Source: Raoultibacter phocaeensis (GTDB lineage Bacteria; Actinomycetota; Coriobacteriia; Coriobacteriales; Eggerthellaceae). From it: a DNA stretch of 64,000 nucleotides. Position 1 is the stretch's first letter. The number at the start of each line of letters is the position of its first letter. The stretch is from contig NZ_CABDUX010000002.1 in NCBI RefSeq assembly GCF_901411515.1, positions 1,302,001-1,366,000 on the forward strand. The letters are read 5' to 3'. Of the stretch, positions 52,505 to 62,402 are shown piece by piece. A model generated the notes under the pieces. That model searched no databases. It saw nothing but the letters and a program-made list of their open reading frames with translations, and was not told the origin of the DNA. A program made the translations under genes and the position numbers.

Positions 52505-53125
52505 CTACCCCGCCCGCTGCTCGGTACGAGTGATCGAAAGCGCGTAGATCCCGGGGCTTTTTTTGAGCAATTCGGCAAGCAACACGTCGGGGCGCAGGCT
52601 GCCGGTCGGCTTGGCACAGAGCGTGAAGGTTAGGATGTTCTGGTTCTGCTCGATATCACCTACGAGAAATTCCGAAGGCACGAGCACCCTTTCCTTCTTC
52701 TTGCGCACGACGGTGATCTCGTCGGGCACAGAAAGCTCGTCGGGGGCAGCCGAGAGCACAACGCGGTACGTGCTCACCGGATACGCCACCGAAGCGGCCG
52801 CATCGCGCGGACCGATGTACTCGCACGAGGTCACCATGAGATCGGGTACGCTCGCCTCGACAAGCGCATCGGCCGCCTTCTCAGGTGCGATGTAGCGCGT
52901 CATCTGCAAATCGAAGCACTCGCGCGAGCCGCCGACGCCTACAGGTAGCGCCGCGCCAAACGCGATCTTCATATGGGGCGAGAATCCTTGCGAGATGGCG
53001 TAGGGAAGCCCTGCGCGTCGCACGGCGCGTTCGAGCGCGCGGGCCACTTCGAGATGCGACAGCATTGCGAGGCGGCCCGTCTTGCGGAAATACACGCGCA
53101 TGCGGAAGTTCGACGGATCAGGCAT
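52505..53125 (-). CDS. TIGR03936/DUF2344 radical-SAM-associated protein
   Basis: 206 residues. The opening MRVYFRKTGRLAMLSHLEVARALERAVRRAGLPYAISQGFSPHMKIAFG pattern (seen here in pieces) and LPVGVGGSRECFDLQM identify DUF2344. Members are always next to, or fused with, a TIGR03960 radical SAM protein, as here (8-nt overlap with that gene). Function is unproven; tRNA or RNA modification has been proposed from context in this family. It is the last gene of the long operon that begins with mreB. Confidence 0.92.
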   Translation of the reverse strand: MPDPSNFRMRVYFRKTGRLAMLSHLEVARALERAVRRAGLPYAISQGFSPHMKIAFGAALPVGVGGSRECFDLQMTRYIAPEKAADALVEASVPDLMVTSCEYIGPRDAAASVAYPVSTYRVVLSAAPDELSVPDEITVVRKKKERVLVPSEFLVGDIEQNQNILTFTLCAKPTGSLRPDVLLAELLKKSPGIYALSITRTEQRAG

Positions 53126-54986
53126 GGCGAAACTCCCTCGTCACGATATCGGTTTCGAGCGCGGGGCACGCGCCGCAAGCCGTGCACGAGGCAAACGAAC
53201 AATCGGACGTCGTCTCGCCCGATTCGGCCCGCGTTCGCTCGAGGCGCATGAACGCATCGCTCACGCCCGTCGAGATATGGCTCCACGGCATGGTATAGGA
53301 GGTGTCGAACGAACGCTGGGCAACGGATGCAGGATCGAACCCGAGCTCGTCTGCCGCAGCCTTCCACGCCTGCTCGTTGAAACACTCGGTCCATGCGTCG
53401 AACCGCGCTCCGTGCGCGAACGCACGCTCGACCCACTCGGCGCACTCGCGGCCTCCCCTGCTCATCACCGCTTCCACGAAACTCGTTGAGGGATCGTGCC
53501 AATGCACGTCGACAGCGCGGTACTTCACCGACGAGCGCAAAAGGTTCACCCGCCGCATCGCCTCCTCGGGCGCTATCTGGCCGTCCCACTGAAACGGCGT
53601 CTGGGCCTTCGGGACGAACAGCGCGCACGAAACGCTCATGCGCACGTGTCCGCGCTGCTCGGGCGCAACTGCCGCCTTCGCGCGGTCGTAAGCGCGTTGG
53701 GCGAGGCTCGCGATGCCCTTGATATCGTCGTCAGTCTCGGTGGGAAGCCCGATCATGAAATAGAGTTTGCAGCGTCTCCATCCCGTCCCAAACGCCGCGT
53801 CGATTGCGGCGAACAGATCGTCTTCGGTGACGTTTTTATTGATGACGTCGCGCAAACGCTGCGTACCCGCCTCGGGAGCGAACGTGAGGCCGCCCTTCTT
53901 CTGACCGGCGACCAATCCCGCCATATCCACCCCGAACGCGTCGAGTCGCTGCGAGGGAATGGAGATGCGGATGCCCTTGCCCTCGCATGCGCGGTTGAGA
54001 CGCGTGAGGATATCGCCGATCTGCGAATGGTCGGTCGAGGAAAGCGAGGTGAGGCTCACCTCGTCGTAGCCCGTCTCCTCGAGGCCCTTCAAAACAGATT
54101 CGACGATGTTGTCCGCGGAGCGCTCGCGCACGGGCCTGTACATCATACCCGCCTGGCAGAATCGACAGCCGCGCGTGCAACCGCGCAGTATCTCGACGTT
54201 CAACCGATCGTGTACGGCCTCGGTGAACGGTACGATGCACGGCTCCCACGCCGAGCTTTCGGCAAACCCGGTAAACAGGCGCTTGGTAAACGTAGTCGGC
54301 ACCCCCTCGCGGATCGGGCGGATCCACGAACCTGTTTTCTGCGCTTCGTCCTCGCTCGCCCAATCGTAGAGCGAGGGTACGTAGCATCCGGGAAGCTGCG
54401 CGAGTTCGAAAAGCGTCTCTTCGCGCGTTGCCCCCCTCTCTATACAGGAGCGGTGCACGGCGAGCATCTCGGGCACCGACTCCTCGCCCTCCCCGATCGA
54501 GAACGCGTCGAAGAACGGCGCGTACGGTTCGGGGTTGAACGCGCAGGGGCCGCCCGCGAACACGAGCGGATCGTCCTCGCCGCGATCGGCCGCATGCAAG
54601 GCAATGCCCGCAAGGTCGAGCGTCTCAAGCACGTTGGTTGCCGCAAGCTCGTGCGGAAGCGTGATGCCGATAGCGTCGAACTCGCAAAGCGGCGCACAGC
54701 TCTCGAGTGAGAACAGTGGAAGACCGTGCTCGCGCATGAGGTCGCAGAATTCGGGAGCCGGGAGAAACGCCCGCTCGGCAGCCATGCCCGCATGCGCGTT
54801 CACGGCGTTGCACAGGATGCGGATAGCCTGGTTCGCCTGGCCGAGCTCGTAGGTATCGGGATACACCATGCAGAACCGATACGGCGCATCGGACTTGTAG
54901 GTGCATCCCCACTCATGGTTGATGTAGCGGGCCGGGCGCTCGGCGCTGTCGAGAAGCGCGGTCAGGCGCGGCCACAGATCGGTCAT
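53118..54986 (-). CDS. TIGR03960-type B12-binding radical SAM protein
   Basis: 622 residues. The N-terminal B12-binding-like region (CMVYPDTYELGQANQAIRIL) precedes the radical SAM motif EILRGCTRGCRFCQAGMMYRPVRER (CxxxCxxC) and SLTSLSSTDHSQI. The C-terminal end carries a further Cys group CSFASCTACGACPALE, an auxiliary cluster candidate. It is paired with the DUF2344 gene downstream and overlaps the DUF697 gene upstream by 4 nt. The substrate is unknown. Confidence 0.92.
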   Translation of the reverse strand: MTDLWPRLTALLDSAERPARYINHEWGCTYKSDAPYRFCMVYPDTYELGQANQAIRILCNAVNAHAGMAAERAFLPAPEFCDLMREHGLPLFSLESCAPLCEFDAIGITLPHELAATNVLETLDLAGIALHAADRGEDDPLVFAGGPCAFNPEPYAPFFDAFSIGEGEESVPEMLAVHRSCIERGATREETLFELAQLPGCYVPSLYDWASEDEAQKTGSWIRPIREGVPTTFTKRLFTGFAESSAWEPCIVPFTEAVHDRLNVEILRGCTRGCRFCQAGMMYRPVRERSADNIVESVLKGLEETGYDEVSLTSLSSTDHSQIGDILTRLNRACEGKGIRISIPSQRLDAFGVDMAGLVAGQKKGGLTFAPEAGTQRLRDVINKNVTEDDLFAAIDAAFGTGWRRCKLYFMIGLPTETDDDIKGIASLAQRAYDRAKAAVAPEQRGHVRMSVSCALFVPKAQTPFQWDGQIAPEEAMRRVNLLRSSVKYRAVDVHWHDPSTSFVEAVMSRGGRECAEWVERAFAHGARFDAWTECFNEQAWKAAADELGFDPASVAQRSFDTSYTMPWSHISTGVSDAFMRLERTRAESGETTSDCSFASCTACGACPALETDIVTREFRHA

Positions 54987-56173
54987 GCGCGAGCGCCCTT
55001 CTTGAAACGGTGCACCACCGTATCGGTCAGACGTCCGGCAACGTCGCTCGCGGCTTGCGCAGCCGGTTTCGGCACTACGCCCGACGAAGCCACGGCATCG
55101 ACTGCCGAGTTGGCCACCGACGCTGCCGTGGGAACGACGCGGCTTGCAGCACCGCTTGCGGCTTTGCCCACCTTCGAAACGGCGCTTTTAGCCGCTGCCT
55201 TCATGCTCGGTTGCTTGCGCGCCGAATCGGCGGCCATGACCGCCTTATCGCGCGCACGGCCCACCACTTCGGCGAGATGGTCGATCTTACCGTCGCCCTC
55301 GAAGTATTCGATGGCGGCACGGCCCATGGCAAGCGTTCCCGTGTAGCCGATGGCGGCCTTGATGGCCCAGCCGAGCGCCGGCACGAACGCGATGAGCTGA
55401 CGGGCGACCGCACGGCAAGCGAACGCGCCGCCCACAACGGCCGCAAGCTCCTTCACGCGGGCGATCTCCATAGGCTGGCCGTACGCGGCGGCTATCTGCA
55501 AAAGCATTTTAGCCTGGTTGAGCGTCATGATGGGCATGTCGGCGCCGGGTATGAACACCACGAGCCCGATGCCCGCGTTCTGCGCAGCCGTCGCACTGAC
55601 GGCTTCGAGCGAAAGCGGCTTGCGCACGAAGCGGAACGCGAGGGCGAACGCGAGGCGCTTGTCACGGCAGGCCTCGATGACCCACTCCCCCATCCTCATG
55701 TTGAGGGAGGCGGCACCGTCGACCGTGAGCGGATACGGCTCCGCCTTGCCGTTTGCCTCAGCAGGCAATGCGAGCACATCGTCGATCGAGGGGGCCACGG
55801 TGTCGTCTTCGAGCAGCGGATACCCGCTCTCGGCGGCGATTTCGGCCGCGAGGTCGGGAAGCGTGGTCACGACCATGACCGGCACGCCCGCTGCCCGGAT
55901 TTCCGATGCGTACTTTCCGACGTGTTCGTCGAGACCCGCCACGATAACCGCCATATCGGAACCTGCGGCTGCGACCACGGGAAAGCTCGGAAAATAGACG
56001 GTGCTCACCCGCGCATGGACGCTTGCGCTCGCGAACGCCTGGCGAACGTGCGCCTGCACATCGCCCGGTGCCGTCTCATCCATGTAAATGCTCACCGAAA
56101 TCGGCGTGGCGCGGGCCTCATCGATGTTGGTAGCCTCGTCGATGACCGCCTTGATATCTACGGGAATCTGCAT
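54983..56173 (-). CDS. DUF697-like (YcjF-type) membrane-associated protein
   Basis: 396 residues. Residues ~1-140 look like a Rossmann-type domain without P-loop residues. Residues ~195-300 (AQNAGIGLVVFIPGADMPIMTLNQAKMLLQIAAAYGQPM, EIARVKELAAVVGGAFACRAVARQLIAFVPALGWAIKAAIGYTGTLAMG) match DUF697, with two hydrophobic helices. The C-terminal ~80 residues are Ala/Ser/Val-rich repeats (KSAVSKVGKAASGAASRVV) of amphipathic type. It sits between rodA and the TIGR03960 gene, so a link to envelope growth is possible. Function unknown. Confidence 0.8.
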   Translation of the reverse strand: MQIPVDIKAVIDEATNIDEARATPISVSIYMDETAPGDVQAHVRQAFASASVHARVSTVYFPSFPVVAAAGSDMAVIVAGLDEHVGKYASEIRAAGVPVMVVTTLPDLAAEIAAESGYPLLEDDTVAPSIDDVLALPAEANGKAEPYPLTVDGAASLNMRMGEWVIEACRDKRLAFALAFRFVRKPLSLEAVSATAAQNAGIGLVVFIPGADMPIMTLNQAKMLLQIAAAYGQPMEIARVKELAAVVGGAFACRAVARQLIAFVPALGWAIKAAIGYTGTLAMGRAAIEYFEGDGKIDHLAEVVGRARDKAVMAADSARKQPSMKAAAKSAVSKVGKAASGAASRVVPTAASVANSAVDAVASSGVVPKPAAQAASDVAGRLTDTVVHRFKKGARA

Positions 56174-56185
56174 GGTGCCTCCTAT

Positions 56186-57370
56186 CTATCGGCCGTTATG
56201 GGCCCAAACCGACCCGATGAGCCCGAGAAGCATGAAGTTCACGACCATGAACGACGATCCGTAGCTCATAAACGGCAAAGGTATGCCGGTGATCGGCATG
56301 AGACCGCACGTCATGCCGATGTTTTCAAGAATCTGGAACAACCACATGCCGACGACGCACATGACAATCACCGTTCCGAACAAGTCGGATGCAGCGCCGG
56401 CAATTCGGAAGCATACCAAAACGAGCGCGGCGTAGAGGGCGATGAGGACCGCTACACCGAAAAACCCGAGTTGTTCTGCCAAGACGCAGAAGATGAAGTC
56501 GGTCGGCGCTTCGGGCAGGTACCCGAGCGTCGCCTGCGTCGCATTGAAGAGCCCCTTGCCGAACAGGCCGCCCGATCCGATAGCGATCTGGGCCTGGCGC
56601 AGGTTGTACCCCTCGTCGGAGAGGTTCACGCTGTCGTGCTCGAGAAACACGAGCAGGCGGTTGCGCTGGTACTGCTTGAGGAGCTTGTACTCGCCGGTCG
56701 AATTGTAGATCAGCTGGTCGATGGCGAATACAGCCGCAACGGCAAGAATGCACGCCACGAGCGTTATGAGCAGAAACTTCGGCCGCGCACCGCCCACGAC
56801 GAGCGCGACGGCGGCGATGAACAGGTACACGAGCCCCGTGCCCAAGTCGGGCTGTGTCATGATGCAGAGAAACGGGATGAGCATGATGCCGAGCGCCTTG
56901 AGGTACTCGCGCGGATCGTCGAGTTTGCCGCCGTAGCGCGACATGACGCTCGCCGCCAGAAGGATCACCGTGAGCTTTGCGAATTCGCCCGGCTGTATCT
57001 GCGTACCGATATTGATCCACGACTGCGCACCCTTCGCATAGACACCGATGATAGGCAGGTGCGGCGAGAGGATAAGCACCACGTTCACGATGATGAGCAG
57101 CACGGTGAAATCGGACAGGTTACGGTAATCGAAGCGCCAGATCGCCATCATGAGCACGGCACCGAGCACGACGGTGGTAAGCTGGCGGCTGAAGCTGTAG
57201 TCCGGCTCGTTGTACACGGCCGTGTACACGATGAGCAGACCATAGCCTACAATGAGCGCGACGATGGCGAGAAACGGCAGGTTGAGGTACTTGAAGCGGC
57301 GCGGCTTCGTCGCGTCGACAACGGCCTTGTCAGGAGCCTTGACCGTGCTGATTTGAGGTAACTCAGGCAT
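56186..57370 (-). CDS. rodA: Rod-shape SEDS glycosyltransferase RodA
   Basis: 394 residues with ten membrane helices. SEDS motifs: GAQSWINIGTQIQPGEFAKL, PDLGTGLVY, DSVNLSDEGYNLRQAQIAIGSGGLFGKG, LPEAPTDFIFCVLAEQLG and PITGIPLPFMSYGSS. RodA polymerises lipid II in the elongasome with PBP2, encoded 9 nt upstream. It follows mreB-mreC-mreD-mrdA in the same direction. Confidence 0.95.
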   Translation of the reverse strand: MPELPQISTVKAPDKAVVDATKPRRFKYLNLPFLAIVALIVGYGLLIVYTAVYNEPDYSFSRQLTTVVLGAVLMMAIWRFDYRNLSDFTVLLIIVNVVLILSPHLPIIGVYAKGAQSWINIGTQIQPGEFAKLTVILLAASVMSRYGGKLDDPREYLKALGIMLIPFLCIMTQPDLGTGLVYLFIAAVALVVGGARPKFLLITLVACILAVAAVFAIDQLIYNSTGEYKLLKQYQRNRLLVFLEHDSVNLSDEGYNLRQAQIAIGSGGLFGKGLFNATQATLGYLPEAPTDFIFCVLAEQLGFFGVAVLIALYAALVLVCFRIAGAASDLFGTVIVMCVVGMWLFQILENIGMTCGLMPITGIPLPFMSYGSSFMVVNFMLLGLIGSVWAHNGR

Positions 57371-57379
57371 CGGCGCCCC

Positions 57380-59533
57380 CTAGTCCGTTCGTCCCGAGCC
57401 GTCGCTCTTGAGCGGCAGATCGATGTATTTGCCCGAGGAACCCGCGACAACGCCGATCGTCGGTTCGAGCTCGCCCGCATCGTAGCGCAGCGCGGTCGCC
57501 ATGATGTCGACGCCGAGCGGCGCTGCAACCTCGCTGCCGCCGCCACCGTGGTTCACCTGGCAGACGACGACGTACTTCGGATCGTCGTAGGGAGCATAGC
57601 ACGCAAACCACGCCGATTCGATCTGCCCGTCGGAATATTCTGCAGTACCCGTTTTCGCCGCCGCGTCGATGCCGTATTCGGCGAACAGCTTTGCGACGCT
57701 TTCGTTTTCTGTCGCGACGCCGTGAAGCGCGTCGCGCATGATTGCAAGGTTCTCTGCAGGCACATCGGGCACACCGACCACTTCGGGCTCGTGTTCGACA
57801 ACGACGTCGTTGGATGAATTGCGCACCTCTTTCAGGAAGTGGGGCTTCATGAGGTTGCCCGTGGCGATGGCTCCGTAGGCAACCGCCACCTGCAACGGCG
57901 TGACGAGCACGTCGCCTTGGCCGATGACCATATTCGTCAGATCGCCGCCCACCCACTGCTGGGCCTCGGGCACATCTTTCCAGTATTCGGCCTTCCATGT
58001 CGGAGTCGGGATGCGGCCGGCCCCTTCGCCGGGGATGTCAACACCGGTCAACGTTCCGAACTGGTACTTCTTCACGTAATCCTGCATAGCGGTATCGCTG
58101 ATCGTACCGCCTTGCGACTCACCTGCCTGAAAGAAGCTCTTGCCGATTTCGTAGAACACCGTGTCGCACGACTCGACGATGCCTCCACGGAACCCGAGCG
58201 CGCCATGGCCCGTACGCAACCAGCATCGCTGGGGCGCGCCCGTGTTGAAGCCATCCCACGAACCCGTACAATCCCAGCTTCTCGACGTGTCGGCGAAGCC
58301 GTAGGCCAATCCCGCAAGCCCCGTGAACGCCTTGAACGTCGAAGCTGCGGCGTATTGGCCCGCGATGACGCGGTTCAGCAGCGGCTCGAATTTCTTGTCG
58401 GTGCTGTAGAGCGACCACAGATCGTCGCTTATTTCAGGAACGAAGCCTCCGGGCGTAAACGTGGGATAGCTCGCCATCGCGACGATGCTGCCGTCGCGCA
58501 CGTCCATCACGATCGCGGAGGCGGAATCGCCCTTACCCGTGCCGATCGTCGAATCGGTGGGGGCGACCAAATCGGCGAGCATTCTGTCGACCGCGTATTG
58601 TACGGGAGCCTTAAGCGTGAGGTAGATATCGTTTCCCTTTTCCGGCTGGCTTTCAGACACGATACCCTGAACCGCTCCTTTGGCATCGGCCACGACTACC
58701 TGCATGCCGTGCGCGCCCGCAAGGTAGCGGTTGTAGCTGTATTCGACCCCCGATTGCCCGACCACATCGCCCATCTCGAGCTCTTCGCCGTCCACAACCG
58801 CTTCGAGGCCATCGGATGTCACGGTTCCCACGTATCCGAGCGCATGGGCGGCAAGCGCGCCCCACGGATACTCGCGCACCGCCCGGTCCTGAGTCGTCAC
58901 ACCGGGAAACGCTGCCTTGTGCTCGTCGATGAACGCGATGGCTCTCAGATCGACGTCGCTCGCGACAACGCGCTGACTTTGCGCCCCGGTAGTCTCGTCG
59001 AGAATGCGCATGCGGACGATGTTATGGGGAATGCCGAGCACCGCCGAGAGGCGCTGGACGACGGTCCGGTCCTGTGCGACCTCCGCGTCGGCGAGCACGG
59101 TGAGCGAGGTGCGGTTGCGCACAAGTTCGTAGCCGTCCGCATCGTAAATGTAGCCGCGCGGGGCGGGTGTGTACACCGTGCGGTACTGGTTTTCCTCGGC
59201 TTCCCTGCGATACGCCTCGCTGTCGAGGATCTGCAAGCTCCACACCTTCGCCGTCAACGATCCGAAGACCGCCGCCGCAAGCACGCCCATGGCCGCAAAG
59301 CGCGATTTAAGCGTTTCGCCGAGATTCACGGCAGAGGTTTGGGGCGCGTTCACGTGGGTGTCGCGGCTGGCACCGCGACCGGCGGGCATGCCGACGGTCT
59401 TGATGGCGCGCACATCCATGCGCTTGCTCGATGCCTTCGGAGCCTTCGTACGGTTGCGGATCGTGAACGCGATCACTACGGCGATGACGAGCACGACGAG
59501 CGTCGCTATGGTTGCGATGATTGCTGCAAGCAT
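57380..59533 (-). CDS. mrdA: Penicillin-binding protein 2 (class B, elongation)
   Basis: 717 residues. Motifs: PBP dimer domain (TPAPRGYIYDADGYELVRNRT), transpeptidase SxxK in AAASTFKAFTGL, the second motif as SCDTVFYE (SxD rather than the common SxN), and KTGTAEYSDG. An extra N-terminal hydrophobic helix (LAAIIATIATLVVLVIAVVIAF) comes before the usual anchor (AAMGVLAAAVFGSLTAKVW near residue 85), so it may span the membrane twice. It crosslinks peptidoglycan made by RodA. Confidence 0.94.
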   Translation of the reverse strand: MLAAIIATIATLVVLVIAVVIAFTIRNRTKAPKASSKRMDVRAIKTVGMPAGRGASRDTHVNAPQTSAVNLGETLKSRFAAMGVLAAAVFGSLTAKVWSLQILDSEAYRREAEENQYRTVYTPAPRGYIYDADGYELVRNRTSLTVLADAEVAQDRTVVQRLSAVLGIPHNIVRMRILDETTGAQSQRVVASDVDLRAIAFIDEHKAAFPGVTTQDRAVREYPWGALAAHALGYVGTVTSDGLEAVVDGEELEMGDVVGQSGVEYSYNRYLAGAHGMQVVVADAKGAVQGIVSESQPEKGNDIYLTLKAPVQYAVDRMLADLVAPTDSTIGTGKGDSASAIVMDVRDGSIVAMASYPTFTPGGFVPEISDDLWSLYSTDKKFEPLLNRVIAGQYAAASTFKAFTGLAGLAYGFADTSRSWDCTGSWDGFNTGAPQRCWLRTGHGALGFRGGIVESCDTVFYEIGKSFFQAGESQGGTISDTAMQDYVKKYQFGTLTGVDIPGEGAGRIPTPTWKAEYWKDVPEAQQWVGGDLTNMVIGQGDVLVTPLQVAVAYGAIATGNLMKPHFLKEVRNSSNDVVVEHEPEVVGVPDVPAENLAIMRDALHGVATENESVAKLFAEYGIDAAAKTGTAEYSDGQIESAWFACYAPYDDPKYVVVCQVNHGGGGSEVAAPLGVDIMATALRYDAGELEPTIGVVAGSSGKYIDLPLKSDGSGRTD

Positions 59534-59545
59534 GGCAAGCCCCGA

Positions 59546-60136
59546 TCAGCGGCGCTTGGGCTTCGACGACGATTTCAGCACGGGTCGGGCCGTCGGGGCG
59601 GCCGTCGATTTGACGAGGGGGCCGGCCGAGGGGGCGGAACCCCCGAGCGGCGAGCCCGATTGCAGAAACCGGACGGCGATCGGATAGAGCACGAGTGCGA
59701 TAACGCAGTCGTAGAGCGCACAGGGAAGCGCCCGGTACAAAAACGCATCGACGAGACCTGCCGTATGGCCGAGGGCAATGAGGAACACCGCGTAGAACGC
59801 CTCGATCAAAAGCAGCGAAACGACGAGGATCACAAGGGGCATGAACAGCGTGTCGTTGTTGAGGACCGAAAACGCCCGCGAAGCGGCGAACGCCGCAAGC
59901 ACGAGCAAAAACGCCATCGCACCGACCGGGCCGTACCCCAAAAGATCGTAGATGAGACCGAGCGCGAATGCGAGCACGAGAGACGAATTGGTCGGCCGCA
60001 CGATAGCCACCACGAGCACGTAAGCGGCGAGGAAGTTGGGAACAGCAGAAAGGATAGCGATGTTGGGCGCAATGACCACCTGCGCAAACACGGCTATCAC
60101 TGCACCGATGAGCACGGCGAGTGAATCACGATTCAT
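59546..60136 (-). CDS. mreD: Rod shape-determining protein MreD
   Basis: 196 residues from the ATG at 60136 (AAGGTG 6 nt upstream), overlapping the mreC stop by 11 nt. Five to six hydrophobic helices: LAVLIGAVIAVFAQVVIAP, VPNFLAAYVLVVAIVRP, LGLIYDLLGYGPVGAMAFLLV (the conserved G-YD family motif) and later helices, then a polar C-terminal tail rich in Ser/Pro/Lys. It is the membrane scaffold of the elongasome; identity rests also on its place between mreC and mrdA. Confidence 0.9.
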   Translation of the reverse strand: MNRDSLAVLIGAVIAVFAQVVIAPNIAILSAVPNFLAAYVLVVAIVRPTNSSLVLAFALGLIYDLLGYGPVGAMAFLLVLAAFAASRAFSVLNNDTLFMPLVILVVSLLLIEAFYAVFLIALGHTAGLVDAFLYRALPCALYDCVIALVLYPIAVRFLQSGSPLGGSAPSAGPLVKSTAAPTARPVLKSSSKPKRR

Positions 60137-61148
60137 TGGAAACACCTTCTCCCGGGTTGTCTGAAGACGGATTCGTTCCGTCAGCATCCCCGTTGCCCCC
60201 CGCAGTGTCCGATCCGTTTGCATCGCCCGAAGCCGAGCCGTTTGCATCGCCCGAAGCCGAGCCGCCGTCGGAACCGGGATTGCGAAACGTGCTCGACGCC
60301 GCGCCCTCGGTTTGCATGTCGAGCACGACGAGCACCTCTTGGAGGGGGGCGACCTCCCCGTTCTGCGCCACGACGGCGCGCACGGTCGAGCCGCTCGCGT
60401 TCTTCTCCACCTTCGTAACCGTGCCGATGATAAGGCCGCGGAAGAAATTCCCGCCCACACCCGAGGTGATGACGACGTCCCCTTCCTCTACCGAAGCGTC
60501 GGCAGCCATATCCTCGAGGTACAGCACGCCCTCCACCGATCCGTGCACGATCCCCTCGACACGGCTGGATTGCACCATCGCCGAGACACCGCTTTGCGCA
60601 TCGTTCAAAAGCAGCACTTCGGCCGTTGTCGGCGTCGTCGAACGGATCATGCCGACAAGCCCCGCCTGTCCCATAACGGGAAGGCCGCTTCGCAAGCCGT
60701 CGTTTCCGCCCTTGTCGATCGTGACGATCCGGTTCCACGCATCGGTGCTTCTGCCGATCACGCGCGCGCCGGTTGATTCGAACCCGTACGCATCTTTGAT
60801 GTCGAGCAGATCCTGGAGGCGCTCCGATTCCTGACGGTATTCCTCCAGCTGCGCATTAAGTTCGCGAAGCTGCTGGTTCTGGTCGCGCAGGCCGCTCATG
60901 GTCGAGTCGGACGCGGTCGCATCGGAAAGCGCGGTACCCGCCGTATCGAGGGCCGACCCGCCGAGCGAACCGACAAACTTGAACGGCGCGACGATGCCCG
61001 ACACGGCGTTTTGCACCGTGTGGAGCACGCCTGAGTCCTCGTCTTCAAGGGCGTAAAGCGCCATGCTCGCAAGCGAGAGCGCTAAAAGCACAATCAGCAG
61101 CACAGGGCCGCCGATTGCAAGGGGTTTTCTCTGCTGGTTGAGAGCCAC
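60126..61148 (-). CDS. mreC: Rod shape-determining protein MreC
   Basis: 340 residues. N-terminal membrane helix (GGPVLLIVLLALSLASMALYAL), coiled coil (LRDQNQQLRELNAQLEEYRQ) and the MreC beta domains (ARVIGRSTDAWNRIVTIDKG, GLPVMGQAGLVGMI, VEEGDVVITSGVGGNFFRGLIIGTV). The ~60-residue C-terminal tail is low complexity with a tandem GSASGDAN repeat (24-bp DNA repeat, near 60227-60275). It links MreB outside the membrane to PBP2. Confidence 0.94.
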   Translation of the reverse strand: MALNQQRKPLAIGGPVLLIVLLALSLASMALYALEDEDSGVLHTVQNAVSGIVAPFKFVGSLGGSALDTAGTALSDATASDSTMSGLRDQNQQLRELNAQLEEYRQESERLQDLLDIKDAYGFESTGARVIGRSTDAWNRIVTIDKGGNDGLRSGLPVMGQAGLVGMIRSTTPTTAEVLLLNDAQSGVSAMVQSSRVEGIVHGSVEGVLYLEDMAADASVEEGDVVITSGVGGNFFRGLIIGTVTKVEKNASGSTVRAVVAQNGEVAPLQEVLVVLDMQTEGAASSTFRNPGSDGGSASGDANGSASGDANGSDTAGGNGDADGTNPSSDNPGEGVSNES

Positions 61149-61166
61149 GGGGTGCGTCCCACCGCC

Positions 61167-62222
61167 TTATTTCGATCGCATGAGGGTCTGTTTGAGCGCT
61201 GTCGGGGTCTCGAGCACCTTGAGGCATCCGGTAACGACGTTGGTGAGCGCCGTCTCGCTGACCCACACCGGAATTTCGAGCTTGTCGGTGAGGTAGCGGT
61301 CGAGGCCAGAAAGCAGGCCGCCGCCGCCGGTGAGCAGGATGCCGTTCTGGATGATGTCGGAGGCCAGATCGGGGTTGGTCTTCTTGAACGTTTCCTTGAT
61401 GTGCACGACCATCTCGTCGATGGGCGCCTGCAAGGCAGCACGCACGTCTTCGGATTGGATGGTGACCTCTTTGGGCTGTTCGGTAACTACGTCCTGGCCG
61501 GAGATGATCATATCGCGCTCGCGACCGTCTTCGAACGGGAGGATCGAGCCGATCTTGATCTTGATGACCTCGGCGGTGCGCTCGCCGATCTTGATGCCGA
61601 GCAAATCGCGCAGATGCACGGCAATCGCCTCGTCCATGCGGTTGCCCGCAAGGCGCAGCGACGAAGACGTGACGATACCGCCGAGCGATATGACCGCAAC
61701 CTCGGTGGTGCCGCCGCCGATGTCGACGACCATGGAGCCCGTAGGCTCGGTCACCGGCAGATCGGCACCCATCGCCGCAGCCATAGGCTCCTCGATGAGG
61801 TAGGCTTGGCGGGCGCCCGCCTGGATGGCGGCTTCGAACACGGCTCGCTTCTCGACAGAGGTCGCGCCGCAGGGAATGCAGATGACGATGCGCGGCTTCG
61901 CCTGCCACGGATACTTGCGCACCGACGCTTTGCTGATGAATGCCGAAAGCATGGCCTCGGTCACATCGTAGTCGGCGATCACGCCGTCGCGCAGCGGGTG
62001 CTCTGCGGAAAATGCGTCGGGCGTATGGTTGATCATGTTCTTCGCCTCATGACCGACGGCTAAAACGCGATGCGTGCTCTTTTCGATGGCGACGACCGAA
62101 GGCTCGTTGATCACGATACCCTCGCCCTTTATGGCGACAAGCGTATTTGCAGTCCCGAGGTCGATGGCCATGTCGGACGACATCTGACCCCCGAACCCCG
62201 AAAACATATCGAAAATGGACAT
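61167..62222 (-). CDS. mreB: Rod shape-determining actin MreB
   Basis: 351 residues from the ATG at 62222 (AAGGGG 8-9 nt upstream). Actin-fold motifs: MAIDLGTANTLVAIKGEGIV (phosphate 1), MVVDIGGGTTEVAVISLGGI (phosphate 2), and LLTGGGGLLSGLDRYL (adenosine). Forms filaments that guide cell-wall synthesis. It is first in the rod-shape operon on the minus strand. The frame is open 45 codons upstream without family residues. Confidence 0.96.
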   Translation of the reverse strand: MSIFDMFSGFGGQMSSDMAIDLGTANTLVAIKGEGIVINEPSVVAIEKSTHRVLAVGHEAKNMINHTPDAFSAEHPLRDGVIADYDVTEAMLSAFISKASVRKYPWQAKPRIVICIPCGATSVEKRAVFEAAIQAGARQAYLIEEPMAAAMGADLPVTEPTGSMVVDIGGGTTEVAVISLGGIVTSSSLRLAGNRMDEAIAVHLRDLLGIKIGERTAEVIKIKIGSILPFEDGRERDMIISGQDVVTEQPKEVTIQSEDVRAALQAPIDEMVVHIKETFKKTNPDLASDIIQNGILLTGGGGLLSGLDRYLTDKLEIPVWVSETALTNVVTGCLKVLETPTALKQTLMRSK

Positions 62223-62340
62223 AAAGGCAAACCCCTTTATCATCATTAAACATGCGAACCTGCATTTTAGCACAGGGCAAAATGCAGGTGCGAAAATCCA
62301 CAGGTGGTACATGCTGCGCTTGAAGCGCGCACCCACGCAA

Positions 62341-62374
62341 ACGGGGTCTTTGCCCATCTGGGCAAAGACCCCGT
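62341..62374 (-). terminator. Long hairpin terminator downstream of the hydrogenase genes
   Basis: A 34-bp palindrome: GGGGTCTTTGCCCA and its complement (16-bp arms, 2-nt centre). On the minus strand it is followed by GTTTGCG, a weak U-tract. It lies 29 nt after the stop of the hydrogenase alpha gene and would separate that operon from mreB. Confidence 0.7.
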
Positions 62375-62402
62375 GATCGCGCGTTTCGCTGCAAAAGCGC
62401 GG